Shown: positions 51,667-59,390 of the stretch, piece after piece | How the letters are laid out: each line of letters starts with the position of its first letter | Position numbering within the stretch: the first letter of the stretch is position 1 | From: Clostridia bacterium | Lineage (GTDB): Bacteria > Bacillota > Clostridia > Christensenellales > Pumilibacteraceae | Reading direction: 5' to 3' | Length of the DNA stretch: 59,443 bases | Assembly (NCBI GenBank): GCA_022791915.1 | Contig: JAAWAB010000017.1 | Coordinates: forward strand, 1 to 59,443 | Made by a program: the position numbers and the translations under genes | The notes under the pieces: generated by a model | Seen by the model: only the letters and a program-made list of their open reading frames with translations | Database searches by the model: none | What the model was told of the DNA's origin: nothing

Positions 51667-52236
51667 ATGGTGCCGATTCAAGATGAAAAAACGATTCGCA
51701 CGTATACGCTGGAAAAGAAAGACGGCGGTGGGAAAAATATAACCGAAACGGTCAGTCTTACCACCAAGCGGCTGATTTATTCTGTATACGACGCAAACGC
51801 AACGCCTGTGTATCGACAGGATACGCAGTGCGCTTTGTGTGATATTCACCATATGGAATACGGAACACGGCGGGACCGCAACGGGGCGTTTTTGGCTGTG
51901 GGCGCGATTTTCTTGCTGTTGGCAACTTGTTTTCTTGTGTCGGCGGTTACCGCACGGTCTTTTGACGCGGTTGTGTTTACGGTATCCGTTTGTTCGGGGT
52001 TTATCGGCGCGGCTTTTCTTTGGGAAGGGAAAAAGTCGGTGAAACGCGTTTGGTTATACATATTCACTTGCGTAAAAAACAGCGCATTGCCGTTCGGTAT
52101 GGAAATGTCTGCATTGCGGTTATCGCGTAACGGCGCGTGTCCCGTTTTTGAAAAAATGATTGGCGAACTGCCCGCAATCATAGCCGATATCGGTACTATG
52201 GGCAATGCGGCGGCGGATAAGTGGGGTGAAGTATGA
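51667..52236 (+). CDS. Two-helix membrane protein, PH-like N-terminus, function unknown
   Basis: The 189-aa protein has a beta-rich N-terminal region (DEKTIRTYTLEKKDGGGKN, ETVSLTTKRLIYSVYD), compatible with a bacterial PH-like fold, then two helices (about 73-94 and 101-121) and a soluble C-terminus. ATG 51667 is chosen because GTAGGAG lies 9 nt upstream; the in-frame ATG at 51658 directly abuts that site. It is coupled to the next gene by a 4-nt overlap. Confidence 0.65.
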   Translation: MVPIQDEKTIRTYTLEKKDGGGKNITETVSLTTKRLIYSVYDANATPVYRQDTQCALCDIHHMEYGTRRDRNGAFLAVGAIFLLLATCFLVSAVTARSFDAVVFTVSVCSGFIGAAFLWEGKKSVKRVWLYIFTCVKNSALPFGMEMSALRLSRNGACPVFEKMIGELPAIIADIGTMGNAAADKWGEV

Positions 52237-53117
52237 GAACGGCTATTTTATCGGTGCCCATGGCGTCGAACCGCGTCTGTGAAGTGTTGCTTATTGTTGC
52301 CGCTCTGGTGCTTTTGTGCTTTTTATTGCTGCCGCCCGTTTTGCGCTACGTGGGCTACGGCGGAAAAGTCAAACGAATCACCAATGCCGTGGCGGGAGTG
52401 TTGAGCGCCGTGCAGATGTGCGTCGCTACGGTATATGTACTTGTTGCGGCATGCAATAGTTTTGTAATCGATGAACAGGGAAATGTTTTGCGGCGCGTGA
52501 TAGGCTGGAAGTATCCTGCGTATCTTGTTATTGTTGCGGTAATTCTTGTTATTGCAAGCCTGTTGTCGCTCAAAAAGAATCTTCATTTTGTGTATAACGG
52601 TGCGGGGGTGCCGATTTGGGCGACAACTACGGCGTTGACCTGGTTGTTCTTTCTGTTTGCCTTCGATTTGCGGCATATTTATTCCGCCTCCGTACTCTTG
52701 CATCCGGCATTTATCGTTCAAGCGGTATATGTAGTGGTGCTCTCACTGAATCGACTGCCGCCCGAGCGGGACGAGTCGCCCGAGAAAAGGAAGAAATCGG
52801 ACGTGCGCATAATTGCAACGGTTTTTATATTGCTTGCCGTGGCACTGTTGGTGTTTGTTCCCGTAGAGTTTCCGGTAAAAATATCCGTTGCGGCAGGCGG
52901 GACTGTGCTCGCGATTCTATATGCGCTATACGCCTGTTTTCCCGAAATGCGCGCGCCGTCGTTCAGCGTGTGTATTGTGTTGGGTTGTTCATTTGCATTT
53001 TTCGCCGCGATTATGACGCTTATATCTGTTTTTTGCAAACTTTCCATGCCGCACTACGTATTTTTTTCGATAGCCGCCGTATTTCTCGGGTTGTTGCCCA
53101 AAGCTACCCGCCGATGA
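52233..53117 (+). CDS. Polytopic membrane protein of unknown function
   Basis: The 294-aa protein is almost entirely hydrophobic, with about eight membrane segments, including residues 17-38, 52-73, 94-112, 124-141, 152-170, 193-210, 216-232 and 245-290. A charged cytosolic loop (RLPPERDESPEKRKKSDVR) separates two bundles. No transport or enzyme motif is recognised. It overlaps the upstream gene by 4 nt, so the two very likely form one complex or function. Confidence 0.65.
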   Translation: MRTAILSVPMASNRVCEVLLIVAALVLLCFLLLPPVLRYVGYGGKVKRITNAVAGVLSAVQMCVATVYVLVAACNSFVIDEQGNVLRRVIGWKYPAYLVIVAVILVIASLLSLKKNLHFVYNGAGVPIWATTTALTWLFFLFAFDLRHIYSASVLLHPAFIVQAVYVVVLSLNRLPPERDESPEKRKKSDVRIIATVFILLAVALLVFVPVEFPVKISVAAGGTVLAILYALYACFPEMRAPSFSVCIVLGCSFAFFAAIMTLISVFCKLSMPHYVFFSIAAVFLGLLPKATRR

Positions 53118-53165
53118 ACAAATAGTATGCGCTGTCGAAAAAGCGAATAAACCCGTTTAAATCAC

Positions 53166-53194
53166 TTGCTTAATTTGTATGCTTGTAGTATAAT
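53166..53194 (+). promoter_or_regulatory. Promoter of pckA
   Basis: TTGCTT (53166-53171), 17-bp spacer, TATAAT (53189-53194). Confidence 0.7.
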
Positions 53195-53262
53195 ATATTT
53201 GGTGAAAGTTGGCATATAACTTTTGCCTAACATCGAATATATTCAACAAGGAGACAGAAGCT

Positions 53263-54843
53263 ATGGAAACTTACGGCATCGAAAAATACGGTATTCTCAA
53301 TCCCAAGAGTGTGAACCGTAATTTAAGCCCCGCGCAACTTGTGGAAACGGCACTTGCCACCGAGCAGAGCCGCTTAACCGATAAGGGCGCGCTTTTGATT
53401 GAAACGGGCAAGTATACGGGACGTAGCCCCAAAGACCGTTTTATTGCCGATGAAGAAGGCGTAACCGAAGAAATCAACTGGGGCGCCGAAAACAAGAAAA
53501 TCACGCCCGAAAAATTTGAAAGAATTTACGGAAAAGTTGCCGCTTATCTTTCCAACCGCGACGTGTATCTGTTTGACGGTTTTGCGGGCGCCGACCCCAA
53601 ATTCCGTATTGCGGTGCGCGTAATCAACGAATACGCCTCGCAAAATCTGTTTATGAACAATATGCTCATTCGTCCTTCCGAAAAAGAGCTGAAAAATTAT
53701 AAAGAAGATTTTACCGTAATCTGTGCGCCCGGACTCAAACTGGACGCCGAGAAGGAAGGAATCAACAGCGAAGCCGCCATTTTGGTCAGCTTTACCAAAA
53801 AGTTGGTTGTGATTGCGGGCAGTAAATACTGCGGCGAAATGAAAAAGTCGGTGTTCTCGGTAATGAACTACCTTCTTCCCAAAAAAGGCGTGCTCGGCAT
53901 GCACTGCTCCGCCAACATGGCAACCGACGGAAGCGGCGATACCGCCTTGTTCTTCGGGCTTTCGGGCACGGGTAAAACTACGCTTTCCACCGACCCCAAT
54001 CGCAGACTTATCGGCGATGATGAACACGGCTGGGGCGACGACGGTATTTTCAATATCGAAGGCGGTTGCTACGCCAAGTGTATCGATTTGTCTGCCGAGA
54101 AAGAACCCGAAATTTACGGGGCAATCCGTCACGGCGCCGTTATGGAAAACGTGGTAGTGAATCCCCAAACGCGCGTTCCCGATTATGCCGATAATTCGCT
54201 CACCGAAAACACGCGTGTGTCGTATCCCGTTAACTTTATTCCCGGCGCGGTTATTCCGAGCGTGGGCGGACACCCCAAAACGGTGGTATTCCTTTCCGCC
54301 GACGCGTACGGCGTGTTGCCTCCCGTTTCCAAACTGACGAGAGAACAGGCAATGTACTATTTCGTTTCGGGTTACACCAGCAAAGTGGCAGGCACCGAGC
54401 GCGGTATTACCGACCCCGTGTGCACGTTCTCCACTTGTTTCGGTTCGCCTTTCCTGCCGCTCGATTCGAGCGTCTACGCGCAGCTTCTGGGCGATAAAAT
54501 CGATAAGCACGGTTCCGACGTTTACCTGATTAACACGGGCTGGACGGGCGGCGCCTACGGCGTAGGAAAGCGTATGTCCCTTCCCGCAACGCGTGCAATC
54601 GTTACGGCGGCGCTCAACGGAACGCTTGCCAAGGTGGAATACGAAACCGAGCCGTTCTTCGGTCTTGCCGTTCCCAAGTCCTGCCCGGGCGTGGACGCCG
54701 AAATTCTCAACCCGAAGAATGTTTGGAAAGATAAAAAAGAGTACGACCGTCTTGCCAAGAAACTTGCGGGCGAATTCGTGCAGAACTTCAAAAAGTACAC
54801 GCACATGCCTGCCGACATTGTAAACGCGGGACCCAAAGCGTAA
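53263..54843 (+). CDS. pckA: Phosphoenolpyruvate carboxykinase (ATP)
   Basis: This enzyme interconverts oxaloacetate and PEP with ATP. The 526-aa protein has the kinase P-loop FFGLSGTGKTTLS (about 228-240), GDDEHGWGDDGIFNIEGGCYAK with metal-binding residues, and TGRSPKDRF in the N-domain. In fermenting Clostridia it may run towards oxaloacetate and succinate (inference). The start at 53263 has AAGGAGAC; an upstream in-frame extension does not. It is monocistronic. Confidence 0.96.
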   Translation: METYGIEKYGILNPKSVNRNLSPAQLVETALATEQSRLTDKGALLIETGKYTGRSPKDRFIADEEGVTEEINWGAENKKITPEKFERIYGKVAAYLSNRDVYLFDGFAGADPKFRIAVRVINEYASQNLFMNNMLIRPSEKELKNYKEDFTVICAPGLKLDAEKEGINSEAAILVSFTKKLVVIAGSKYCGEMKKSVFSVMNYLLPKKGVLGMHCSANMATDGSGDTALFFGLSGTGKTTLSTDPNRRLIGDDEHGWGDDGIFNIEGGCYAKCIDLSAEKEPEIYGAIRHGAVMENVVVNPQTRVPDYADNSLTENTRVSYPVNFIPGAVIPSVGGHPKTVVFLSADAYGVLPPVSKLTREQAMYYFVSGYTSKVAGTERGITDPVCTFSTCFGSPFLPLDSSVYAQLLGDKIDKHGSDVYLINTGWTGGAYGVGKRMSLPATRAIVTAALNGTLAKVEYETEPFFGLAVPKSCPGVDAEILNPKNVWKDKKEYDRLAKKLAGEFVQNFKKYTHMPADIVNAGPKA

Positions 54844-54869
54844 TCTTTTCTGTTGAATCTCATCTTGAA

Positions 54870-54904
54870 AACGGTGCGAAGAAATTCTTTGCATCGTTTT
54901 TTGT
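54870..54904 (+). terminator. Terminator after pckA
   Basis: A 12-bp stem with G-U pairs (54870-54881 with 54887-54898) is followed by T residues. Confidence 0.8.
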
Positions 54905-55045
54905 ATTTTGTCAAAAAAAAATTGCAAAAAATGCGTTAAAACAGTTTACAAATACGCCGAATATGAATATAATAATTGCGTCCGTCGGAAATGAAAATTT
55001 TACCCGTATTTTCAAACAAGCGGGAACGGACTGCGGGAGTGTTTT

Positions 55046-55540
55046 GTGAAGAAAGACGAGAAAAAACAAGCGTATGTGCTCTGCCCCCGATGCGAGTTGA
55101 ACTACATCAAGAGCAAAGATAAATATTGCACGGTGTGCAAGGCGGAAATGGGTCTTGTGGACCCCGGTATCTTATTGCCCGACGACGAAGAAGTCGGTTT
55201 GGAAAAGCTGTGCCCCGTCTGCCAGGTAAACTATATCGGAGAAGACGAAGAAATCTGCTTTTTGTGCCAGAAGGAACGGGAAGAACGGGAAGCTACGCGC
55301 GAGCAGGACGAATGGGCGGCAATGGACGAAGATTCGGATATGGGAAACGGTTCGATTGGAATTTTGCCGCTTGATGAAGAAGAAACGCTTTTGGACGACG
55401 AGGAGCCCGAGGAAGAAGACGAAATGGTGCGCACTGAAGGGGACGACGATTTCGATTATCCCGACTTACCCGACGACGCCGACTTTGAAGACAGCGAACT
55501 CGACGAAGACGAAGAAGAGGAAGAAGACGAAGATTTCTGA
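55046..55540 (+). CDS. Double zinc-ribbon protein with very acidic C-terminus
   Basis: The 164-aa protein has two Cys4 sites: CPRC...CTVC (residues 13-31) and CPVCQVNY...CFLC (about 56-74), each likely to bind zinc. From about residue 85 the sequence is dominated by Asp and Glu, ending in a run of Glu/Asp. The start is GTG 55046 after GGGAG. No family or function can be named; a nucleic-acid-mimic or protein-binding role for the tail is only a guess. It is monocistronic. Confidence 0.65.
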   Translation: MKKDEKKQAYVLCPRCELNYIKSKDKYCTVCKAEMGLVDPGILLPDDEEVGLEKLCPVCQVNYIGEDEEICFLCQKEREEREATREQDEWAAMDEDSDMGNGSIGILPLDEEETLLDDEEPEEEDEMVRTEGDDDFDYPDLPDDADFEDSELDEDEEEEEDEDF

Positions 55541-55563
55541 TTCCGTTTCAACTAAAAACTATA

Positions 55564-55595
55564 AAAAAGGAGTTGCCTTGCGGTGACTCCTTTTT
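55564..55595. terminator. Terminator after the zinc-ribbon gene
   Basis: AAAAAGGAGT (55564-55573) pairs with ACTCCTTTTT (55586-55595). Confidence 0.85.
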
Positions 55596-55597
55596 AC

Positions 55598-55631
55598 AAA
55601 CAAAAGCCCGTGGGAGAAATGCTCCCGCGGG
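55598..55631 (-). terminator. Minus-strand terminator of the CotF-like gene
   Basis: CCCGTGGGAG (55607-55616) pairs with CTCCCGCGGG (55622-55631); on the minus strand it is followed by T residues from the A-rich stretch at 55598-55605. Confidence 0.75.
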
Positions 55632-55648
55632 TTGTGCGTTTTATGGGT

Positions 55649-56104
55649 TTACGCCGCCATTTTGTTGGCGACTTTGTATTTCCAAATCATTTCCGCATGA
55701 TTCTGTTCGTCGGTCATGATTGCGTTTAACACGTTGCGCACGTCGGTGGACGCAAAGTAAAATAAATCGTTATTATAGGTGGTGGCAACGTATTTTTCGG
55801 TGGCGATTACGTCGGTGCATAAGAATTTATCGAATTCTTTGCTCGTTGTATCGCCCGTGTGCGTGCCTTTCGGTTCGTATTTTACCGCTTCGGGCGTTTT
55901 GCTTCTGATTTGCGGCACCGTGCCGTTCATCAGATTTTCCAGCATGTCGTAGTGTGTCTGCTCGCGTTTGAGAATCTTTTTGAATAGGCTTTTCAGTTCG
56001 GGGTCTTTTGCCTGCTTGGCGTAGAAGTCGTACTTCTGCACGCAAAGCTGTTCTTGGTTTTTCAGTTCGGTAATCAGTTGCACTTCTTTTTGGTTCAGTT
56101 TCAT
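55649..56104 (-). CDS. CotF-like spore coat / ferritin-fold protein
   Basis: The 151-aa protein is a helical bundle of the spore-coat CotF/COG5577 type related to the ferritin fold. Two repeat-like helical hairpins are visible: KNQEQLCVQKYDFYAKQAKD...REQTHYDMLENL, and FDKFLCTDVIATEKYVATTYNN...DEQNHAEMIWKYK. The ExxH-type spacings recall rubrerythrin ligands but are incomplete, so iron binding is uncertain. It supports a spore-forming ancestry. The upstream ribosome binding site is only AAGG. Confidence 0.75.
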   Translation of the reverse strand: MKLNQKEVQLITELKNQEQLCVQKYDFYAKQAKDPELKSLFKKILKREQTHYDMLENLMNGTVPQIRSKTPEAVKYEPKGTHTGDTTSKEFDKFLCTDVIATEKYVATTYNNDLFYFASTDVRNVLNAIMTDEQNHAEMIWKYKVANKMAA

Positions 56105-56294
56105 TTTGCCTTATATGTGCGCACTTTTACGGGACGGTCGTCCGCACAATCTCCTTTATTTTTTGTCCCGCAAAAAGTATTGCCACTGCTATATTTTTTA
56201 TTCCTTTTCTTTTCAAAAAGAACGTTGCACAATCAAAATAGCCGTACAGAAGTTACTTTATGTGTGAAAGAAAAATAGGCTATATTATAAATTG

Positions 56295-56323
56295 TTGCCA
56301 TAACGATAGTAATGTGTTACAAT
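56295..56323 (+). promoter_or_regulatory. Promoter of the isochorismatase-family gene
   Basis: TTGCCA (56295-56300), 17-bp spacer, TACAAT (56318-56323). Confidence 0.7.
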
Positions 56324-56355
56324 GAACCGAGAAACAAAATTCGGGAGAGAAAACA

Positions 56356-56853
56356 ATGCAAAAAAGCGCCTTGGTAATAATAGATATTCAAAACGATATA
56401 ACAAAAAATTATAAAGATATTATAGAGAACGTCAACAACGCTATTGAGTGGGCGGTTGAAAACAATATATACGTTGTGTATATCAGGCACGAGAACGTTT
56501 CGGAAGGAACAAGAACGTTCAAACACAATACGCGTGGTGCCGAATTGGTTCCGGAATTGAAAATCGTATCAAATGACATTTTTACGAAGTACAAGGGCAG
56601 CGTGTTAAGCTGCGAGAAATTTGTGGAATTTATCAACGAAAAGGGAATACGGGATTTCTATATAGCGGGTGCAGACGCCGTTGCCTGCGTGAAATCGTCT
56701 TGCTATAATTTGCGTAAGGCTAACTATGACGTTTGTGTTTTATCCGATTGCGTCACAAGCTACGATAAAAAGAAGATACCCGAAATGTTGCAATATTACG
56801 AAAGCAAAGGGTGCCGCCTTATTGAATTGCAAGACTTACCTAAAAAACAATGA
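56356..56853 (+). CDS. Isochorismatase-family cysteine hydrolase
   Basis: The 165-aa protein has the fold signature ALVIIDIQNDI with catalytic Asp10, a Lys near 79 (FTKYKGS), and the nucleophilic Cys in AGADAVACVKSSCYNLR (about 113). Members hydrolyse amides such as nicotinamide or ureidoacrylate; the substrate is unknown here. It is AT-rich compared with the housekeeping genes, which could reflect recent acquisition. It has its own promoter and lies beside tRNA-Ser. Confidence 0.85.
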   Translation: MQKSALVIIDIQNDITKNYKDIIENVNNAIEWAVENNIYVVYIRHENVSEGTRTFKHNTRGAELVPELKIVSNDIFTKYKGSVLSCEKFVEFINEKGIRDFYIAGADAVACVKSSCYNLRKANYDVCVLSDCVTSYDKKKIPEMLQYYESKGCRLIELQDLPKKQ

Positions 56854-56910
56854 AATAAGGCGCGTATAAAATAGTCAATATACAGGCAAAATAATCGCTC
56901 CGGGCGACGT

Positions 56911-56952
56911 AAAAAAAAATAAGTATCCCTATGTTTTGCGTGGGATACTTAT
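56911..56952 (-). terminator. Terminator of tRNA-Ser
   Basis: ATAAGTATCCC (56919-56929) pairs with GGGATACTTAT (56942-56952); on the minus strand a nine-T run (56911-56919) follows. Confidence 0.9.
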
Positions 56953-56955
56953 TAC

Positions 56956-57044
56956 TGGCGGAGGCGAAGGGATTCGAACCCCTGTGCCCGTTAGGGCAAA
57001 CGGTTTTCAAGACCGCCTCGTTATGACCGCTTCGATACGCCTCC
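56956..57044 (-). tRNA. tRNA-Ser (anticodon UGA)
   Basis: Read on the minus strand, the 7-bp acceptor GGAGGCG pairs with CGCCTCC, the anticodon loop CTTGAAA gives UGA, and a long variable arm (GTTTGCCC...GGGCAC) marks a class II serine tRNA. The T arm GGGGTTCGAATCCC is intact, and CCA is encoded. Promoter and terminator are both strong. Confidence 0.95.
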
Positions 57045-57056
57045 GAACAGAGTAAT

Positions 57057-57085
57057 AGTATAATATATATAGAAAAGAATGTCAA
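57057..57085 (-). promoter_or_regulatory. Promoter of tRNA-Ser
   Basis: On the minus strand, TTGACA (57080-57085), 17-bp spacer, TATACT (57057-57062). It sits just past the stop of the membrane protein gene. Confidence 0.85.
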
Positions 57086-57089
57086 GCGG

Positions 57090-57770
57090 TTATAACTGCG
57101 GGGAGAAGAAGTCGAAGGGAAGAAAGCGGGTGCCGTGTAGCCAAAGATAAACGGAGTTGAATACAAAATCGGCGGTGATTAGGGCAAAGAAGAGAATTGC
57201 CGTGACAGCCACTGCTTTTGTGTTTATGCGGGCGAGCACGTTCATTAGAGGATACCATACGGCGCCCATGACGGAAACGCAAAGCAGTCCCCATAAAAGA
57301 GAAAATCGAATGCTTACGTAGCCGTTAATATTGTCGGGGTGACGACGGTAACTCCATAAACGGGTGCCGAAATAGCGGTGATACACAAATCCCGTTGCGT
57401 ATTCGAGCAGTGACGCAAGCAAAGCCGCGGCTACGGCGTAGAGAAGAATACAGAGCAGCACGGCAAAAAATTTGCCTATTTTGCTTTGCGTGTGCCCGAT
57501 GATTTTGCCCCATATACCCGTTTGCGGTGTGCGCAACACGGCATACACCAGTAAGACGCCGAATCCGTAGAGCGGACAGAAGGGGAGCGTGAGTAATCCT
57601 CTGTCTACGAATTCGCCGTCGCGGGTGAAATAAAAGAGAATCGTTTCGCTCACCCAACCGAGAAAAGATATAAAGATGGCGAGAACGGTGAGTATGCAAA
57701 TCTTTTTCCAACCCGATTGCTCTTGGTAAACGCTACGGCGGGGGAAATCGAGAACTTTGGTTTTTTCCAT
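57090..57770 (-). CDS. Putative membrane protein, PF06541-like (ABC transporter type IV)
   Basis: The 226-aa protein has about six hydrophobic helices with the family landmarks FLGWVSETILFY, FVDRGLLTLPFCPLYGFGVLLV and YVSIRFSLLWGL. PF06541 proteins are usually called CmpB-like permeases, but the function is not established. No Shine-Dalgarno precedes the ATG at 57770; a -10-like TACTAT lies only 4 nt upstream on the minus strand, so a leaderless message is possible but the -35 is poor. It is divergent from the SdpI-like gene. Confidence 0.82.
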   Translation of the reverse strand: MEKTKVLDFPRRSVYQEQSGWKKICILTVLAIFISFLGWVSETILFYFTRDGEFVDRGLLTLPFCPLYGFGVLLVYAVLRTPQTGIWGKIIGHTQSKIGKFFAVLLCILLYAVAAALLASLLEYATGFVYHRYFGTRLWSYRRHPDNINGYVSIRFSLLWGLLCVSVMGAVWYPLMNVLARINTKAVAVTAILFFALITADFVFNSVYLWLHGTRFLPFDFFSPQL

Positions 57771-57806
57771 AAATATAGTATGTACACGGCATATTTGTAT
57801 TATGTG

Positions 57807-57835
57807 TTGACAATTCGATGCAATTCGGGTATACT
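57807..57835 (+). promoter_or_regulatory. Promoter of the SdpI-like gene
   Basis: TTGACA (57807-57812), 17-bp spacer, TATACT (57830-57835). Confidence 0.85.
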
Positions 57836-57864
57836 ATACGCGAAAGGAGTCGCAAAGGAAAAAG

Positions 57865-58584
57865 ATGTCGAATAAAGAAAGGTGGCTGTCGAGTGCGGCG
57901 TTGCTGGTGGCGATATTGCCGTTTATATTGGTGGCAAGTTCGTTGCAGCTGTTGCCCGACCGTATTGTGCTCCCCACAGTTAACGGCGAAGAACTGATGT
58001 TGTCGAAATATCAATATCTGTTTATCGGACTGTTTGGGGGAATTCCTGCGGTACTTATGGTGGTAGCGCGGATTTTACGCGCCCGTCGTTTGGTGGAACG
58101 TAACTTTACTTTTATGTGCATTGCGGCGTTGTGCGTAGGCGGCGTTTTTCTGTTGGTGAGTGTTTACGGGGTTTTGTACCACATTCGTATGTATGATATC
58201 GACCTTATCAAGCGATTTGACTTTTTCGGCGGGGCGGCGGTAATCGCTTCGCTTTTGGGCGGTATGCTCTCTACATATTTTCCTCAACTGCGCCGAAACG
58301 ACGTGTTCGGGTTGAAGAACAAATATACGATGTCGGATACGCGTATCTGGACAAAGGTACACCACGTTGCCGCCGACGTATATCTGGGCGCATTTTACGC
58401 ATTTGCCGTGTTTTCGAGTATGTTAAGCATTTGGCTGGAATTTCGGTACGGCTGGGTACACCTCATCTTATGGGTGTGTGTGGCTACGGGATTGATTATC
58501 TGGGGCAGAGTATATTCGTATTCTTTGTCTAAACGATTGGGAAACGCACGGGATAAAATCGATACGGTTTCGGTAGAGGAGTAA
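57865..58584 (+). CDS. SdpI / DUF1648-like membrane protein
   Basis: The 239-aa protein has about six membrane segments. The first is followed by LLPDRIVLPTVNGEE, resembling the DUF1648 LPxxIPxHWNxxG turn but altered. The NDVFGLKNKYTMSDTRIWTKVHHVAADVYLG segment matches the SdpI signature loop. SdpI in Bacillus is immunity against the SdpC toxin; related proteins are widespread and mostly uncharacterised, and no toxin gene is next to it. A strong convergent terminator follows. Confidence 0.75.
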   Translation: MSNKERWLSSAALLVAILPFILVASSLQLLPDRIVLPTVNGEELMLSKYQYLFIGLFGGIPAVLMVVARILRARRLVERNFTFMCIAALCVGGVFLLVSVYGVLYHIRMYDIDLIKRFDFFGGAAVIASLLGGMLSTYFPQLRRNDVFGLKNKYTMSDTRIWTKVHHVAADVYLGAFYAFAVFSSMLSIWLEFRYGWVHLILWVCVATGLIIWGRVYSYSLSKRLGNARDKIDTVSVEE

Positions 58585-58628
58585 GCTGCGTTGCTCGGTA
58601 CGCATAATGTGCCGCATATATTGCAGAA

Positions 58629-58664
58629 AAAAACACGGGTTCGTGATACGCGTCCCGTGTTTTT
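58629..58664. terminator. Bidirectional terminator
   Basis: AAAAACACGGG (58629-58639) pairs with CCCGTGTTTTT (58654-58664) between convergent genes. Confidence 0.9.
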
Positions 58665-58684
58665 CTTATACGGATTGATAAAAA

Positions 58685-59092
58685 TTATATTTCCAACGGA
58701 CAATCGTCCGGATTCAAGCGGTTTTCAAGAAATTCCACTGCGTCGCGTACACAATCGTCGCATTCGCGCAGAATAACGCCGGTGCCCACGCCTTTGAGCG
58801 TTTTGCACGTTACGGTTCCGTTCCGTTCTTTGAAAGCCGTCATAATTGCGCGGATATCGGCAACCGTTTTGCGTTGGTCTTTGTTCACCATACCGAGTAT
58901 CACGCCTGCGCCCGTCAGTGCGCCGCAGTTTCCTTCCAGTGTGCCCATGCCCACGCCGAACGCCTGCGTGATTTGCCGCATGGTTTCTTCGTCTATGCAC
59001 GCTTTGTCGCAGAACGTGCAGGCAACCGCCTGCGCGCAATTATATCGTCCGCTTTTTTTCTTTGCCGCCGCTTCTTCCATTCTGCTGCTCAT
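58685..59092 (-). CDS. C_GCAxxG_C_C family protein
   Basis: The 135-aa protein carries the redox/metal Cys signature: YNCAQAVACTFCDK (about 17-30), GMGTLEGNCGALTGAGVILG (about 48-67), and CDDCVRDAVEFLE near the C-terminus. These proteins are often linked to redox enzymes or metal handling, but the role is undefined. The start at 59092 has CGGAGA 8 nt upstream. A weak -10 (TATACT, 59132-59137 on the minus strand) is present. Confidence 0.88.
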   Translation of the reverse strand: MSSRMEEAAAKKKSGRYNCAQAVACTFCDKACIDEETMRQITQAFGVGMGTLEGNCGALTGAGVILGMVNKDQRKTVADIRAIMTAFKERNGTVTCKTLKGVGTGVILRECDDCVRDAVEFLENRLNPDDCPLEI

Positions 59093-59218
59093 GATAGTAT
59101 TCTCCGTTTCCCGTTCATTACGGGCAAGAAAAGTATAACACATTTCTCACAATACGGATAGTATTTTAACGTATAATTTCACAAAAAATCCGTGAATGGT
59201 TTGCGCAACACAAAAAAA

Positions 59219-59271
59219 CGGCGTTTCTCCAACCGCCGAAAAAGTACATCTATTCGTTTAATAGGCGTACA
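59219..59271. repeat. Left arm of a 53-bp perfect inverted repeat
   Basis: This stretch is the exact reverse complement of 59391-59443. On the minus strand it folds into two terminators in tandem: hairpin 59244-59270 followed by T residues (59239-59243), then CGGCG/CGCCG hairpin 59219-59238 followed by seven T residues (59212-59218). Confidence 0.95.
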
Positions 59272-59390
59272 CTTTATCTTTTCATCAAGTAGGACTCCCC
59301 GCTTTATTACTTCTTTGTCACAATTTTTTCACTTTTTGTCAATGATTGCTTGCCAATATCATAATAATATGGTAAAATAAAGTAAATTTT
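59272..59390. other. 119-bp AT-rich spacer between inverted repeat arms
   Basis: No ORF of note. It contains a plus-strand promoter (59350-59378) and a minus-strand TTGACA (59337-59342) without a clear -10. The layout recalls an invertible promoter or a short bidirectional transcript locus. Confidence 0.6.
59350..59378 (+). promoter_or_regulatory. Outward promoter in the spacer
   Basis: TTGCCA (59350-59355), 17-bp spacer, TAAAAT (59373-59378). Transcription would start near 59385 and run straight into the right repeat arm. Confidence 0.6.

Noticed and set aside
57865..58584. SdpC-type toxin/immunity locus
   Set aside because: The SdpI-like protein is present, but no small secreted toxin gene or sdpAB-like genes are adjacent.
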